A stretch of DNA of 64,000 nt from Pseudomonas reinekei (GCF_001945365.1 NZ_MSTQ01000012.1:108244-172243); one strand, 5' to 3'; shown: positions 25,087 through 34,348, counted from the first letter of the stretch. Notes: a model not told the origin generated them from the sequence alone. Program-made: numbers and translations.

Positions 25087-26514
25087 ATGCACAACGACAA
25101 GGAAAGTCCCTTCACCCTGACACTTCTCGACGACGACTTGAGTCTGCAAGTGGTGCAGTTCAGCGGCCGCGAGGCCCTCAACCAACCCTATCGATTCGAT
25201 ATCGAAGCCATCGGCCTCGCACCGGCCGTGCCCCTTGAGCGGTTGCTGCAACAACCGGCGCGCCTGGTGATCGACCATCACCAGTGCATTCACGGTGTGC
25301 TGCACAGCGCCAGTCACGCACATCGCGGGCAACAGCGAATCGGCTACAGACTGGTGCTGGTGCCTGCACTTCAGGCCCTTGATCGGTATAGATCGCGACG
25401 CATTTTCCAGCAGCTCAGCGTGCCGATGATCCTGGGTCAACTGCTGCAAGAGCACGGCCTGCCCGACGACAGCTACCGCTTCGAACTCGAGAATGGCGAC
25501 TATCCCCTGCGGCCCTTTTGCATTCAGTACGAGGAAAGCGACCTCGCGCTGCTGCAACGGCTGTGCGAGGAGGAAGGCATTCATTATCACTTCGAACATG
25601 GCGGCGCCGGGCATGTGCTGGTGTTTGCCGATGACAGCCTGAGTTTTCCGCAGGCACCGTTGTTGATGCCTTTTCACAACGACAAGTCAGCGAGTGCTCA
25701 ATCACCGGTGATCAGCGAGCTATTCCAGCGCCATGATTCACTGCCGTTGCCACCACGGGTCGATGCCCGGGATCGCGGTACACCGGACACCAAGGACGGC
25801 GCCGCCAATCACGCCTCCCCGCAAGCGGCCATGCCCTTGCCGCGCCCGGCTCACCCACAGCGCCATTGCGAGCAGCTGAGTCGCCGGCATCTGGAGCGCC
25901 TGCGGTGTCTGCAGGTAAAGATCCACGGGCAGAGCAATCACTGCCGATTACGCAGCGGGTGCATTGTGCAAGTGGCTGAACATCCGCTGCCGGGGTTCAA
26001 CGATCAATGGCTGGTGATCCAGGCGCAGCATCAAGGGCAACAGGATTCGATTCTGCAGCAGGATTCACCCGGTCTGCCCCGTCGTTACCACAATCAGTTC
26101 AGCGCGATTCCCTGGTCGACGGTGTTCCGGCCCGCGCTTCAACAAGACCGGCCGCGCATCCCCGGTTTCCAGGCTGCCCGGGTGTGTGGCCCGGCGGGTA
26201 AACCGGCGGTTCAGGATGATCTAGGGCGAATCCGGGTGGATGTGTGGCCGGCGCCAACAGGTGATTCCGAAGCGTCAGCCGGTCTCTGGCTGCCGGTGGC
26301 GCTGTCGTTGGCGAACGCCGGGGGCGACCCGCCCGCGATGCCCTTGGCTGGTAGCGACGGGCTGGTCAGTTTCCTCGACAGCGACCCCGACCGCCCGGTG
26401 TTTTGCACAAGCGTCGGGCAACGCCCATCGCCACAGCCGGTTCGCCCCCAGCCGCGCGGCGACAGCCGTCTGTTGCTCGATTGGCTGGTCAATCGCACCG
26501 ACCACGAGCTGTAG
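25087..26514 (+). CDS. Orphan VgrG-like T6SS spike protein, divergent C-terminus
   Basis: A 475-residue protein. The N-terminal region matches VgrG/gp27 (LTLLDDDLSLQVVQFSGREALNQPYRFDIE, FCIQYEESDLALLQRLCEEEGIHYHFEH). After an acidic/basic linker (about residues 215-285) and LRCLQVKIHGQSNHCRLRSG, the gp5-like OB region begins with VCGPAGKPAVQDDLGRIRVDVWP. The usual tryptophan-rich CWVRVAQ segment is replaced, although DSDPDRPVFCTSVG matches the FxxGDPDRPI motif. There is no long beta-helix, adaptor or effector extension, and no T6SS structural gene, effector or immunity gene next to it. It starts at ATG 25087 because no better site fits. It may be a minor or non-functional spike. Confidence 0.8.
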   Translation: MHNDKESPFTLTLLDDDLSLQVVQFSGREALNQPYRFDIEAIGLAPAVPLERLLQQPARLVIDHHQCIHGVLHSASHAHRGQQRIGYRLVLVPALQALDRYRSRRIFQQLSVPMILGQLLQEHGLPDDSYRFELENGDYPLRPFCIQYEESDLALLQRLCEEEGIHYHFEHGGAGHVLVFADDSLSFPQAPLLMPFHNDKSASAQSPVISELFQRHDSLPLPPRVDARDRGTPDTKDGAANHASPQAAMPLPRPAHPQRHCEQLSRRHLERLRCLQVKIHGQSNHCRLRSGCIVQVAEHPLPGFNDQWLVIQAQHQGQQDSILQQDSPGLPRRYHNQFSAIPWSTVFRPALQQDRPRIPGFQAARVCGPAGKPAVQDDLGRIRVDVWPAPTGDSEASAGLWLPVALSLANAGGDPPAMPLAGSDGLVSFLDSDPDRPVFCTSVGQRPSPQPVRPQPRGDSRLLLDWLVNRTDHEL

Positions 26515-26519
26515 AAGCA

Positions 26520-27911
26520 TCAGCCCTTGTCGGCCTTGCCGGCGGCGGCCGCGAACTTCGCCAGACGCACGTCCAGGTGCCGTGGTCGATGCCCGTGGTC
26601 CTCGGCGCGCTCCTTGCGGCGGATCGCGTTGCGCACCATCAACGAGCCGAGATAGCGAATCGGCTCCGGCGGAAAGAAACCCAGCGGCCCGTTGACCAGG
26701 GGCGAGCGGGTCCAGGCATTGTCGAGCCCCTGGACCATCGAAGCGAGAATCTGCCCGCCCATGTGGCACGGGCCGACGCCGCTGCCGGAGTAGCCAAAAC
26801 CGTAGAACACGTTGCCGCTGGCACTCATCTGCCCGAAGAACGGCAGTCCGGTGACCGAGCGATCCGACGGGCCGTTCCAGGTAGCTTCGACCTTGACGTC
26901 GGCAAACGCCGGGAAGAAGTCCGTCAGACTGCTTCGCAACAAACCGGCATAGGGCGATGGCTGATCGAAAACCGGCAACATGCGCCCGCCATAGGCGAAC
27001 GTATTGCCGCCCTTGCCGAGCATGATTCGACCGTCCGGGGTGTTGTGGTAGTAGTGCACGAAAATCCGCGAATCGAGCACCGTGACGCCACTGGTCAAAC
27101 CAATCTCATTGAGCAAATCCGGCCGCGGTTCGGTGATCGCCATGTCGCTGGAAACGATCGCCACGCTACGTTCGAACTGCGGGAAGGCCCGGGCCATCCA
27201 GGCGTTCATTGCCAGCACCACGCGATCGGCGCGAACGGTGCCGTGACGGGTTTCGATCCCCGCCGGTTTGCCTTCCGCCAGACCGGTCATGGCGGTATTT
27301 TCATGAATCTTCACCCCCAATTGCAGGGCCACGCGGCGCAAGCCACGCACCAGTTTGCCCGGCTGCACACTGGCCGCCGCCGGTGAAAACCAGCCTTCCA
27401 GGTGTTTGCTGGAACCGGCCATCCGCTGCACGTCGGCCACGGGACGCTGGGTGAACGAGTTGATGCCGTTGCGCTCCAGCGCGGCGATCACCGCATCGGT
27501 GGAGCCAACCTGGGCGCGGTTGGTCGCGGTGTAGAGCGTGCCATCGAGGCGGTAATCAGCGTCCACCGCGTACTGTTCGCAGAAGGCGCCGATGGCGTGG
27601 ATGCTGCGCTCGGATTCCTGGACCAGTCGCACGGCCTCTTCAACGCCAAACAATCGTTCCAGGGTGAAATACTTGGCCGACCACGACAGCGCACAACCAC
27701 CGTTGCGCCCACTGGCGCCGGCGCCGCAGATGTCCGCTTCGATCAGCAACACATCCAGTTCGGGGTTCTGCTCCTTGAGCATGATCGCGGTCCACAACCC
27801 GGTGTAACCGCCGCCGACGATACACACGTCGGCGCGGGTGTCGCCTTCCAGTGGCGGACAGGTTTCGGATGTATCAGCCTTCAAGGCCTGGTCCAGCCAA
27901 AAGGGTCTCAT
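26520..27911 (-). CDS. FAD-dependent amine oxidoreductase of the aminophosphonate locus
   Basis: A 463-residue DAO-family flavoenzyme, similar in layout to gamma-glutamylputrescine oxidase. FAD motif VCIVGGGYTGLWTAIMLKE near residue 30, then GAGASGRNGGCALSW, and C-terminal GYSGSGVGPCHMGGQILASM. GGAG stands 7 bp before the ATG. Followed (in transcription, preceded) by an organophosphate-type transporter and close to phnW/phnX, it likely oxidises a phosphonate amine. From the literature I recall FAD enzymes in phnWX clusters that convert 2-aminoethylphosphonate or its N-methyl form to phosphonoacetaldehyde; substrate here is inference. It converges with the orphan vgrG, whose stop lies 6 bp away. 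Confidence 0.85.
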   Translation of the reverse strand: MRPFWLDQALKADTSETCPPLEGDTRADVCIVGGGYTGLWTAIMLKEQNPELDVLLIEADICGAGASGRNGGCALSWSAKYFTLERLFGVEEAVRLVQESERSIHAIGAFCEQYAVDADYRLDGTLYTATNRAQVGSTDAVIAALERNGINSFTQRPVADVQRMAGSSKHLEGWFSPAAASVQPGKLVRGLRRVALQLGVKIHENTAMTGLAEGKPAGIETRHGTVRADRVVLAMNAWMARAFPQFERSVAIVSSDMAITEPRPDLLNEIGLTSGVTVLDSRIFVHYYHNTPDGRIMLGKGGNTFAYGGRMLPVFDQPSPYAGLLRSSLTDFFPAFADVKVEATWNGPSDRSVTGLPFFGQMSASGNVFYGFGYSGSGVGPCHMGGQILASMVQGLDNAWTRSPLVNGPLGFFPPEPIRYLGSLMVRNAIRRKERAEDHGHRPRHLDVRLAKFAAAAGKADKG

Positions 27912-27980
27912 GGGTCATTCTCCGGTCAGTTGCCCGCACGCCGGCCTGCCGCAGGTGCAGCAGGCGACGAGGGACGGGAT

Positions 27981-29306
27981 TCAGGTACGCAAGGGTTTGA
28001 TGGTCATCGCTTGATTGGGCACGTAGGCAAAGTGAGTGCCCATGCCACCCGGGCGGCTGTTCCAGTGCGGGATCAGCACCAGTGCCGAGAACATCGCGCA
28101 GCCGGCGAAGACGATGAACACAGTCACGGTGTCGAAGTAGCCCGGCAGCAACCCGCCAAGAATCGCCCCGACCGAGCCGCAACCATTGACGAAACCGGCC
28201 GCCGTGGCACCCGCCTTGGCGGTGCCGAAGTCGATGGCGGCCGCGCCGCTGATCATCGAGTCCGGCCCGTAGAGCGTCAGGCCCATGACAAACAACAGCG
28301 CCACCACCAATGCCACGCTGCCGGTATGCAGGGCGCCCATGAAAAACGCCAGGGACACGGTCAGCGCCAGCAGACTGATCACGCAGGCCGGCATGCGCCG
28401 GGCGCCAAACAGCTTGTCCGAGGCCAGGCCGATCAGGATCGGCCCGAGTAACCCGGCCAGTTCAAACGCGGTGGGGATGATTGCCGCACCGACCTTGCCC
28501 ACCGAAGGCATCTGTTCGAAAACGATCACCGGCCCCCACAGCAGAATCGCGTAGCGCGCCGGTTTCAACATGAAATACGCCAGCCCGAGCACCAGCACCG
28601 TGCGGTTGCGCAAGATTTCCTTCAATGGCACCCACATGCTGACTTTGCTTTGCGCTTCGGCTTGTTCGGCGGTCAACTCAGGTTCCGGTTCCACCGCCGG
28701 CAAGCCGACGTCTTCGGGTTTGTTGCGTTGGAAAATAAAAAACAGCACAGCGACCAGCCCGACCACCGCCGCACTGGAAATGAACGCCGCATGCCAGCTG
28801 CCGACGAGCGTGTACGCCCACCAACCGGCAAACGGCGAAGCCACCAGCCCACCAAAGGCGTAGCACGAGCTCCATAAGCCCAATACACGCCCACGTTGCT
28901 GCGAAGGGAAGAAACTGCCGAGGTTTTTGCACAGCCCCGACCAACCGGTGGACTGCGCCAGGCCTTGAATCAGCATGCAGGTGGCGAAGATCGGTAGCGT
29001 GGCGAAACTGCCCATCACCAGCGCGGCGGCTGCCGATATCAACAAACCACCGAGTACCACAACCCTTGGGCCGAAGCGGTCGGCGAGGATGCCCCAGGTG
29101 AATTGGCCGATGGCGTAGGCGGTGAGGTAAATGGCATCGAGGTTGGCCATGGCCATTTTGTCGAGCATGAACGTCGGGTCTTCGCCAATACCGAGTTTGG
29201 CGACCGAAAAGGCTTTGCGGGTGAAGTAGAAAGCGGCGTAGGCGAGCCAGGTGATCGCGAAGATCTGCACGCGCCAACGCTTGATGGTGCCGATGTGCTT
29301 GTTCAT
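27981..29306 (-). CDS. MFS transporter of the organophosphate (GlpT/UhpT) type
   Basis: A 441-residue protein with twelve predicted transmembrane segments. The N-terminus WLAYAAFYFTRKAFSVAK and the loop GILADRFGPR resemble the OPA (organophosphate:phosphate antiporter) family. It is upstream of the FAD oxidoreductase in the same direction, 69 bp apart. Because it borders phnWX, it probably imports 2-aminoethylphosphonate or an N-methyl derivative. It could equally carry another phosphorylated compound; the neighbours are the argument. Confidence 0.85.
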   Translation of the reverse strand: MNKHIGTIKRWRVQIFAITWLAYAAFYFTRKAFSVAKLGIGEDPTFMLDKMAMANLDAIYLTAYAIGQFTWGILADRFGPRVVVLGGLLISAAAALVMGSFATLPIFATCMLIQGLAQSTGWSGLCKNLGSFFPSQQRGRVLGLWSSCYAFGGLVASPFAGWWAYTLVGSWHAAFISSAAVVGLVAVLFFIFQRNKPEDVGLPAVEPEPELTAEQAEAQSKVSMWVPLKEILRNRTVLVLGLAYFMLKPARYAILLWGPVIVFEQMPSVGKVGAAIIPTAFELAGLLGPILIGLASDKLFGARRMPACVISLLALTVSLAFFMGALHTGSVALVVALLFVMGLTLYGPDSMISGAAAIDFGTAKAGATAAGFVNGCGSVGAILGGLLPGYFDTVTVFIVFAGCAMFSALVLIPHWNSRPGGMGTHFAYVPNQAMTIKPLRT

Positions 29307-29574
29307 TGTGGTTCTGACCTCAGGGTGTGAGTGTGCCGGCAGAATGTGAAGAAAACGCCTGTGTTTTTATTGTTGAGCACTGCGAAATCGCCTTGTCCCT
29401 GTGGGCGATTCCGGTCAGATGAGTCCTGTTGATGCACGCACAGGCTCATGGCACCCGCCGCTGTTCGACTGAACAGTCAGCGGGGCTGAGGTGGATAAAA
29501 ACAATTACTGATTAATAAGTGAAATCGATTTATCGTATTTCAAAAATAAGCTCAGCTTGTTACTGGAGATTCCC

Positions 29575-30447
29575 ATGTCGGTTTCCCACGCCCAGCTCAA
29601 AGCCTTCCATGCGGTGGCCGTGCATGGAAGCTTTACCAAAGCCGCCGAGCGGCTGTTTTTGACGCAACCGGCGATTTCCGACCAAGTGCGCAAACTCGAA
29701 GAGCGCTACGGCGTGTTGCTGTTCCATCGCAACAAGCGTTCGGTGCGCCTGACTGATTTGGGCGAACGCCTGCTCGGTGTGACGCAGAAATTGTTCGTGA
29801 TCGAAGCCGAGGCCCAGGAACTGTTACAGGACTCCCAGGCCTTGCAAACCGGCAGCCTGATTCTGGCGGTGGACGCGCCGGTCCACGTATTGCCGCAGAT
29901 CGCCCGCTTCTGTGAGCGCTATCCCGGCATCAGCGTCAAGATCGAAACCGGCAACACCGATGAGTCGCTGTTCCGGCTTTTCAACTATCAAGCTGATCTG
30001 GCGTTGCTGGGTCGCGATGTCAGCGATGAGCGCTTGCTCTCGTTGCCACTGCGCAATGACCCGATGGTGGCGTTCGTATCCCGCCATCATCCTTGGGCCG
30101 GCCGCCAATCCATCACCCTCGCGGACCTCGACGACACGCCGCTGGTACTGCGGGAAATCGGTTCCGTGACGCGCCAGACCCTGGAAGAAGAAATGGCCGG
30201 CGCGGGGTTTCGCATTCGCCCGGCGATCCAGGTGGAAGGTCGTGAAGCGGCGCGGGAGGCGGTGGTGGTGGGGATTGGCGTGGGTGTCGTTTCGGCGGCC
30301 GAGTTTGGTGCGGATTCACGGGTGTGCGCATTGCCGATTACCGATTGCAAACGCCGGCTGACAGAAACCCTGGTGTGCTTGCGCGAGCAGAGTTCGCGGC
30401 GGGTGGTGGCGACGTTTCTGCAGATGGTTCGCGAGAGTCTGGTGTAG
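29575..30447 (+). CDS. LysR regulator, divergent from the MFS/FAD genes
   Basis: A 290-residue LysR protein, N-terminal winged helix (FHAVAVHGSFTKAAERLFLTQPAISDQVRKLE) and periplasmic-binding-like effector domain. The start is set at ATG 29575 (MSVSHAQL) because GGAG lies 7 bp upstream; the TTG at 29557 is less likely. It diverges from the transporter across 268 bp, so it likely regulates those genes. The second LysR at 30566 is about 60% alike in its HTH segment. Confidence 0.9.
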   Translation: MSVSHAQLKAFHAVAVHGSFTKAAERLFLTQPAISDQVRKLEERYGVLLFHRNKRSVRLTDLGERLLGVTQKLFVIEAEAQELLQDSQALQTGSLILAVDAPVHVLPQIARFCERYPGISVKIETGNTDESLFRLFNYQADLALLGRDVSDERLLSLPLRNDPMVAFVSRHHPWAGRQSITLADLDDTPLVLREIGSVTRQTLEEEMAGAGFRIRPAIQVEGREAAREAVVVGIGVGVVSAAEFGADSRVCALPITDCKRRLTETLVCLREQSSRRVVATFLQMVRESLV

Positions 30448-30462
30448 GCAGGTCCGGCGTCT

Positions 30463-30549
30463 TCGCCAGCAGGCTCCCACAGTGGTGCTGTGTCGTCCCG
30501 AAAATCCGTGGAAGATGCAGATCCCTGGTGGGAGCTAGCCGGCTGGCGA
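30463..30549. repeat. REPIN-like inverted pair, TCGCCAGCAGGCTCCCAC family
   Basis: TCGCCAGCAGGCTCCCAC (30463-30480) and GTGGGAGCTAGCCGGCTGGCGA (30528-30549) are imperfect inverted copies around a 47-bp spacer, located between two convergent LysR genes. Confidence 0.75.
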
Positions 30550-30565
30550 TTGCAGGCGAGTCGAT

Positions 30566-31429
30566 CTACTTGCCTGTCGCCAACCCTAAAAACGCCTGAA
30601 TAAGGCGCAAATCCCGCCGCCGCTCCATGCACCCCATCATGTGCCGGTTCACCAAGCCCTCACCAATGATCGGCACCGCCGCCACCCGTGGGTCATGGCT
30701 GACTTCTACCGACGACACCACACCGACCCCCAACTCCGCCGCCACGGCTTCGGTCACCGCTTCGCGACTGTCCAGTTCCAGCAACACCCGCGGATTGACG
30801 CTGGCCTGGGCACACGCCTCATCGAAGGTGCGCCGGGTGATTGAACTCGGTTCACGCAACACCATGATCACCTGATCCAGCTCTTTGAGCGGCACGCCCT
30901 TGGATCGCTGCGCCCACGGATGCCCATCGGGCACCAACGCACAAATGCGTGACTCACTGAGCGCCTGCAAATGCAGGCCCTTGCGCGGCTCGACCTCGGT
31001 CAACACCGCGACGTCGGCGTGCTCGGACAGCAACGCCGCCAAGGTTTCCTGAGCATTGCCCAGGCGCAAATTCACGGTGATCCCTGGATAACGCGCACGC
31101 AGGCTCGCCAACATCGGCATGACCATGTGCGGGCCGTCCGCCGCCACCTCCAGGCGCCCGGTCAATAACTGCCGGTTGGCCTCGAGCATCACTTGCGCTT
31201 CTTCGGCCAGACCGAACATCGCCCGGGTGATCGCCGCCAGCTTGGTGCCCTCTTCCGTCAATTCCACCCGACGGGCAGTCCGACGCAACAGGGTGATCTG
31301 GTAATGCTCCTCCAGCGCCTTGATGTGCCCGGTCACCGCCGGCTGGCTGATGAACAGTCGCGCGGCCGCCCTGGTAAAGCTGCCCTCCCGGGCCACGGCA
31401 TCGAAAGCGCGGAGCTGGAACAGGTTCAT
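30566..31429 (-). CDS. LysR regulator, divergent from phnW (likely PhnR)
   Basis: A 287-residue LysR protein with helix-turn-helix FDAVAREGSFTRAAARLFISQPAVTGHIKALE at residues about 9-40. It diverges from phnW across 109 bp, the arrangement of the LysR regulator of phnWX in Pseudomonas and other genera, so it probably activates aminoethylphosphonate use independent of phosphate starvation. The spacer contains AT-rich half sites (ATAACAACAAACAATTTGATTGATAAC region, 31456-31482), a plausible binding area. Confidence 0.9.
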   Translation of the reverse strand: MNLFQLRAFDAVAREGSFTRAAARLFISQPAVTGHIKALEEHYQITLLRRTARRVELTEEGTKLAAITRAMFGLAEEAQVMLEANRQLLTGRLEVAADGPHMVMPMLASLRARYPGITVNLRLGNAQETLAALLSEHADVAVLTEVEPRKGLHLQALSESRICALVPDGHPWAQRSKGVPLKELDQVIMVLREPSSITRRTFDEACAQASVNPRVLLELDSREAVTEAVAAELGVGVVSSVEVSHDPRVAAVPIIGEGLVNRHMMGCMERRRDLRLIQAFLGLATGK

Positions 31430-31538
31430 GGATAAACCTCACTGATGGCTGGCATAACAACAAACAATTTGATTGATAACCCGGCAAATAGCAATTTAGG
31501 CACCAACGCTTCATCCCATCGATTGCGAGGACACGAGA

Positions 31539-32648
31539 ATGAGTATTGCCGCCCCCATCCTGCTCACCCCTGGCCCGTTGACCACGTCGGCCCGCACCCG
31601 TCAGGCAATGATGGTTGACTGGGGGTCGTGGGATGACCGCTTCAATCAACTGACCGCCAGCCTCTGCGAGCAACTGCTGGCGATCATCAACGGCGCCGCC
31701 ACCCACCACTGCGTGCCGTTACAAGGCAGCGGCACCTTCGCGGTCGAAGCGGCCATCGGCACACTGGTGCCTCGCGATGGCAAGGTCTTGGTGCTGATCA
31801 ACGGCGCCTACGGCAAACGCCTGGCGAAGATTTGCGAAGTGCTCGGCCGCTCGTTCAGTACCTTCGAAACCGCCGAAGACGAACCGACCACCGCCGCCGA
31901 CGTCGACCGCCTGCTGCGGGCCGACGCCGGTATCACCCACGTTGCACTGATCCACTGCGAAACCAGCACCGGCATCCTCAACCCGCTGCCGGACATCGCC
32001 CAGGTCATTGCGCAACACGGCAAACGCTTGATCATCGATGCCATGAGTTCCTTCGGTGCTCTGCCGGTCGATGCTCAGCAGATCCCGTTCGATGCACTGA
32101 TCGCCGCCTCGGGCAAATGCCTGGAAGGCGTACCGGGGATGGGTTTTGTGTTCGCTCGCAAAGAATCCCTGGCCAGTGCCGCCGGCAACTCGCATTCGCT
32201 GGCGATGGACCTGTATGACCAGCACACTTACATGGTCAAGACCGGCCAATGGCGCTTCACCCCGCCGACTCACGTGGTCGCGGCGCTGCACGAAGCCCTG
32301 CTGCAATACAACGAAGAAGGCGGCTTGCCGGCCCGACACAAGCGCTACGCCGCCAACTGTCAGGCGTTGATGGAAGAGATGAGCAAGCTGGGCCTGCGCA
32401 GTTTCCTGCCGGCCGAGATCCAGGCGCCGATCATCGCCACCTTCCACGCCCCGAAAGATCCGCGCTACCAGTTCAAGGCGTTCTACGAACGGGTCAAGGC
32501 CAAGGGTTACATCCTCTACCCCGGCAAACTGACCCAGGTCGAAACCTTCCGTGTCGGCTGCATTGGCTACGTCCAGCCAGCCGAAATGCGCGAAGCCGTA
32601 GCCGCCATCGGCGAAGTGTTGCGCGAGATGGAAGTGCTCGAGATTTAA
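31539..32648 (+). CDS. phnW: 2-Aminoethylphosphonate:pyruvate transaminase
   Basis: A 369-residue fold-type I aminotransferase of class V type. It converts 2-aminoethylphosphonate and pyruvate to phosphonoacetaldehyde and alanine. The N-terminal LLTPGPLTTSARTRQAMMVDWGSWD is diagnostic. The PLP-linked Lys is in AASGKCLEGVPGMGF, about residue 193. A ribosome-binding site GCGAGG precedes ATG 31539. phnX follows after a REP hairpin with a 76-bp gap, so the two act in sequence. Length equals that of the P. aeruginosa enzyme family (about 370). Confidence 0.97.
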   Translation: MSIAAPILLTPGPLTTSARTRQAMMVDWGSWDDRFNQLTASLCEQLLAIINGAATHHCVPLQGSGTFAVEAAIGTLVPRDGKVLVLINGAYGKRLAKICEVLGRSFSTFETAEDEPTTAADVDRLLRADAGITHVALIHCETSTGILNPLPDIAQVIAQHGKRLIIDAMSSFGALPVDAQQIPFDALIAASGKCLEGVPGMGFVFARKESLASAAGNSHSLAMDLYDQHTYMVKTGQWRFTPPTHVVAALHEALLQYNEEGGLPARHKRYAANCQALMEEMSKLGLRSFLPAEIQAPIIATFHAPKDPRYQFKAFYERVKAKGYILYPGKLTQVETFRVGCIGYVQPAEMREAVAAIGEVLREMEVLEI

Positions 32649-32663
32649 GTCCATCGCACTCCC

Positions 32664-32693
32664 CTGTGGGAGCGGGCTTGCCCGCTTCCACAG
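32664..32693. repeat. Single REP hairpin between phnW and phnX
   Basis: CTGTGGGAGCGGGCTTGCCCGCTTCCACAG forms a near-perfect hairpin within the phnWX intergenic space. It could modulate the relative levels of the two messages by protecting or terminating upstream RNA. Confidence 0.82.
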
Positions 32694-32724
32694 GTAATCG
32701 AACTCCTACAGGAATATATTTGCC

Positions 32725-33552
32725 ATGAACTACACCAACCCGACCACACTGCAAGCCGCCATCCTCGACTGGGCCGGCACCGTTGTCGACTTCGGTTCCT
32801 TCGCCCCGACGCAGATCTTCGTCGAAGCCTTCGCCGAGTTCGATGTCCAGGTTTCCATTGAAGAAGCCCGTGGCCCGATGGGCATGGGCAAGTGGGATCA
32901 CATCCGCACCCTGTGCGATCAACCGCAAGTCGCCGAGCGCTATCGTAAAGTCTTCGGCCGTACGCCGACCGACGATGACGTGACTGCCATCTACCAGCGT
33001 TTCATGCCGCTGCAGATCGAAAAAATCGCCGAACATTCGGCGTTGATTCCCGGCGCTCTGGACACCATTGCCAACCTGCGCGAACAAGGGATCAAGATTG
33101 GCTCCTGCTCCGGCTATCCAAAACAAGTCATGGATAAAGTCGTCGAACTGGCCGCCACCAACGGTTACATCGCCGACCACGTGGTCGCCACCGACGAAGT
33201 GCCGAATGGCCGCCCATGGCCGGCCCAGGCACTGGCCAACGTGATTGCCCTGGGCATCGACGACGTCGCGGCCTGCGTGAAGATCGACGACACCGTCCCG
33301 GGCATTCTCGAAGGCCGTCGTGCCGGGATGTGGACCGTGGCGCTGATCTGCTCGGGCAACGCACTGGGCCTGGACTACGAAGGTTATCGCGCCCTCGCCA
33401 GCGACGAACTGGCCAGCGAGCGCAAACGCATTCATGCACTGTTCGAAGGGTCGCGTCCGCACTACATGATCGACACCATCACCGACTTGCCCGACGTGAT
33501 CGCCGACATCAACAAGCGGCTGGCCCAAGGCGAGATGCCGCAAGCCCACTGA
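32725..33552 (+). CDS. phnX: Phosphonoacetaldehyde hydrolase (phosphonatase)
   Basis: A 275-residue HAD-superfamily enzyme that cleaves the C-P bond of phosphonoacetaldehyde to acetaldehyde and phosphate. The HAD nucleophile is in AAILDWAGTVVDFG (Asp15), and the Schiff-base Lys characteristic of phosphonatase lies in GPMGMGKWDHI (Lys56). ATG 32725 follows AGGAA. It completes the PhnW/PhnX route begun at 31539. A long hairpin with a short T-run follows (33562-33613). Confidence 0.97.
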   Translation: MNYTNPTTLQAAILDWAGTVVDFGSFAPTQIFVEAFAEFDVQVSIEEARGPMGMGKWDHIRTLCDQPQVAERYRKVFGRTPTDDDVTAIYQRFMPLQIEKIAEHSALIPGALDTIANLREQGIKIGSCSGYPKQVMDKVVELAATNGYIADHVVATDEVPNGRPWPAQALANVIALGIDDVAACVKIDDTVPGILEGRRAGMWTVALICSGNALGLDYEGYRALASDELASERKRIHALFEGSRPHYMIDTITDLPDVIADINKRLAQGEMPQAH

Positions 33553-33561
33553 TACGCGGAC

Positions 33562-33613
33562 AGCACCGCCCCCTGCAGGAGCTACCGAAAGCTGCTCCTG
33601 CAGGGGGCGGTGC
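33562..33613 (+). terminator. Long hairpin after phnX
   Basis: GCACCGCCCCCTGCAGGAGC and its complement form 20-bp arms around an 11-nt loop, followed by GCTTTTGCTG. The T-run is short, so it may work more as a 3' stabilising stem than as a strong terminator. It uses the TGCAGGAGC core seen at 21241 and 13395. Confidence 0.65.
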
Positions 33614-33749
33614 GCTTTTGCTGTCAATTAGCTGAACAAAGCCACCTGCGTCCCTGAGCTTAAGGTAACGCCACTGAAACAGGATTACAGTTAAGGCATA
33701 CCGTCGATCAAGAACGGTCGCTTAAAACCGGGCCTCAGAGGAATACCGA

Positions 33750-34307
33750 ATGCCGTGGAAAAACTCCGCTTCGCGCTACAGCACCGTGTCGATCACGTTG
33801 CACTGGTTAATGCTGGTCTTGCTGGCACTGGTTTATGCCTGCATCGAATTACGCGGCCTCTTTCCCAAGGGCAGTGGCGGGCGAACGCTGATCGTCGAAT
33901 CCCACTTCATGCTTGGCCTGACGGTGTTCGTATTGGTCTGGTTGCGCCTGTTAGCCCGCAGCCTTGGCCCTGCTCCGCAAATCCTCCCGGCGTCGCCGCG
34001 TTGGCAATTGACGCTGGCCAGGCTGATGCACTGGGCGCTGTACATTTTCATGATCGCCATGCCGATTTTTGGCTGGCTGGTCACCAGTGCCAAAGGCAAA
34101 CAAGTGATGTTCTACGGTTTCGACTTGCCGCTGTTGATAAACGAGAACAAGGAACTGGCCAAAGAGCTCCAAGACTGGCACGAACTCGGCGGCACCATCG
34201 GCTACTGGCTGATCGGCCTGCATGCCGCGGCCGGGCTTTATCACCATTATGTGGTGGGTGATAACACCTTGTTGCGGATGATGCCAAAACGGGTAACCCG
34301 AACCTGA
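33750..34307 (+). CDS. Cytochrome b561
   Basis: A 185-residue four-helix membrane protein with heme-ligating His residues (SITLHWLMLV, ESHFMLGL, LMHWALYI, LIGLHAAAGLYHHYV). It has the size of the CybB family, which exchanges electrons with the quinone pool and has been assigned superoxide:ubiquinone oxidoreductase activity in E. coli. It stands alone; a strong ribosome-binding site (AGAGGA) is 9 bp before ATG 33750. It is a different paralogue from that at 10346 and has no peroxidase neighbour. Confidence 0.9.
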   Translation: MPWKNSASRYSTVSITLHWLMLVLLALVYACIELRGLFPKGSGGRTLIVESHFMLGLTVFVLVWLRLLARSLGPAPQILPASPRWQLTLARLMHWALYIFMIAMPIFGWLVTSAKGKQVMFYGFDLPLLINENKELAKELQDWHELGGTIGYWLIGLHAAAGLYHHYVVGDNTLLRMMPKRVTRT

Positions 34308-34316
34308 GGTGTGGCA

Positions 34317-34348
34317 CCTGTAGGCGCGAGCAGGCTCGCGCCTACAGG
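34317..34348. repeat. REP-like palindrome after cytochrome b561
   Basis: CCTGTAGGCGCGAGCAGGCTCGCGCCTACAGG, near-perfect 15-bp arms. It lies between convergent genes and probably ends or protects both transcripts. Confidence 0.8.
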
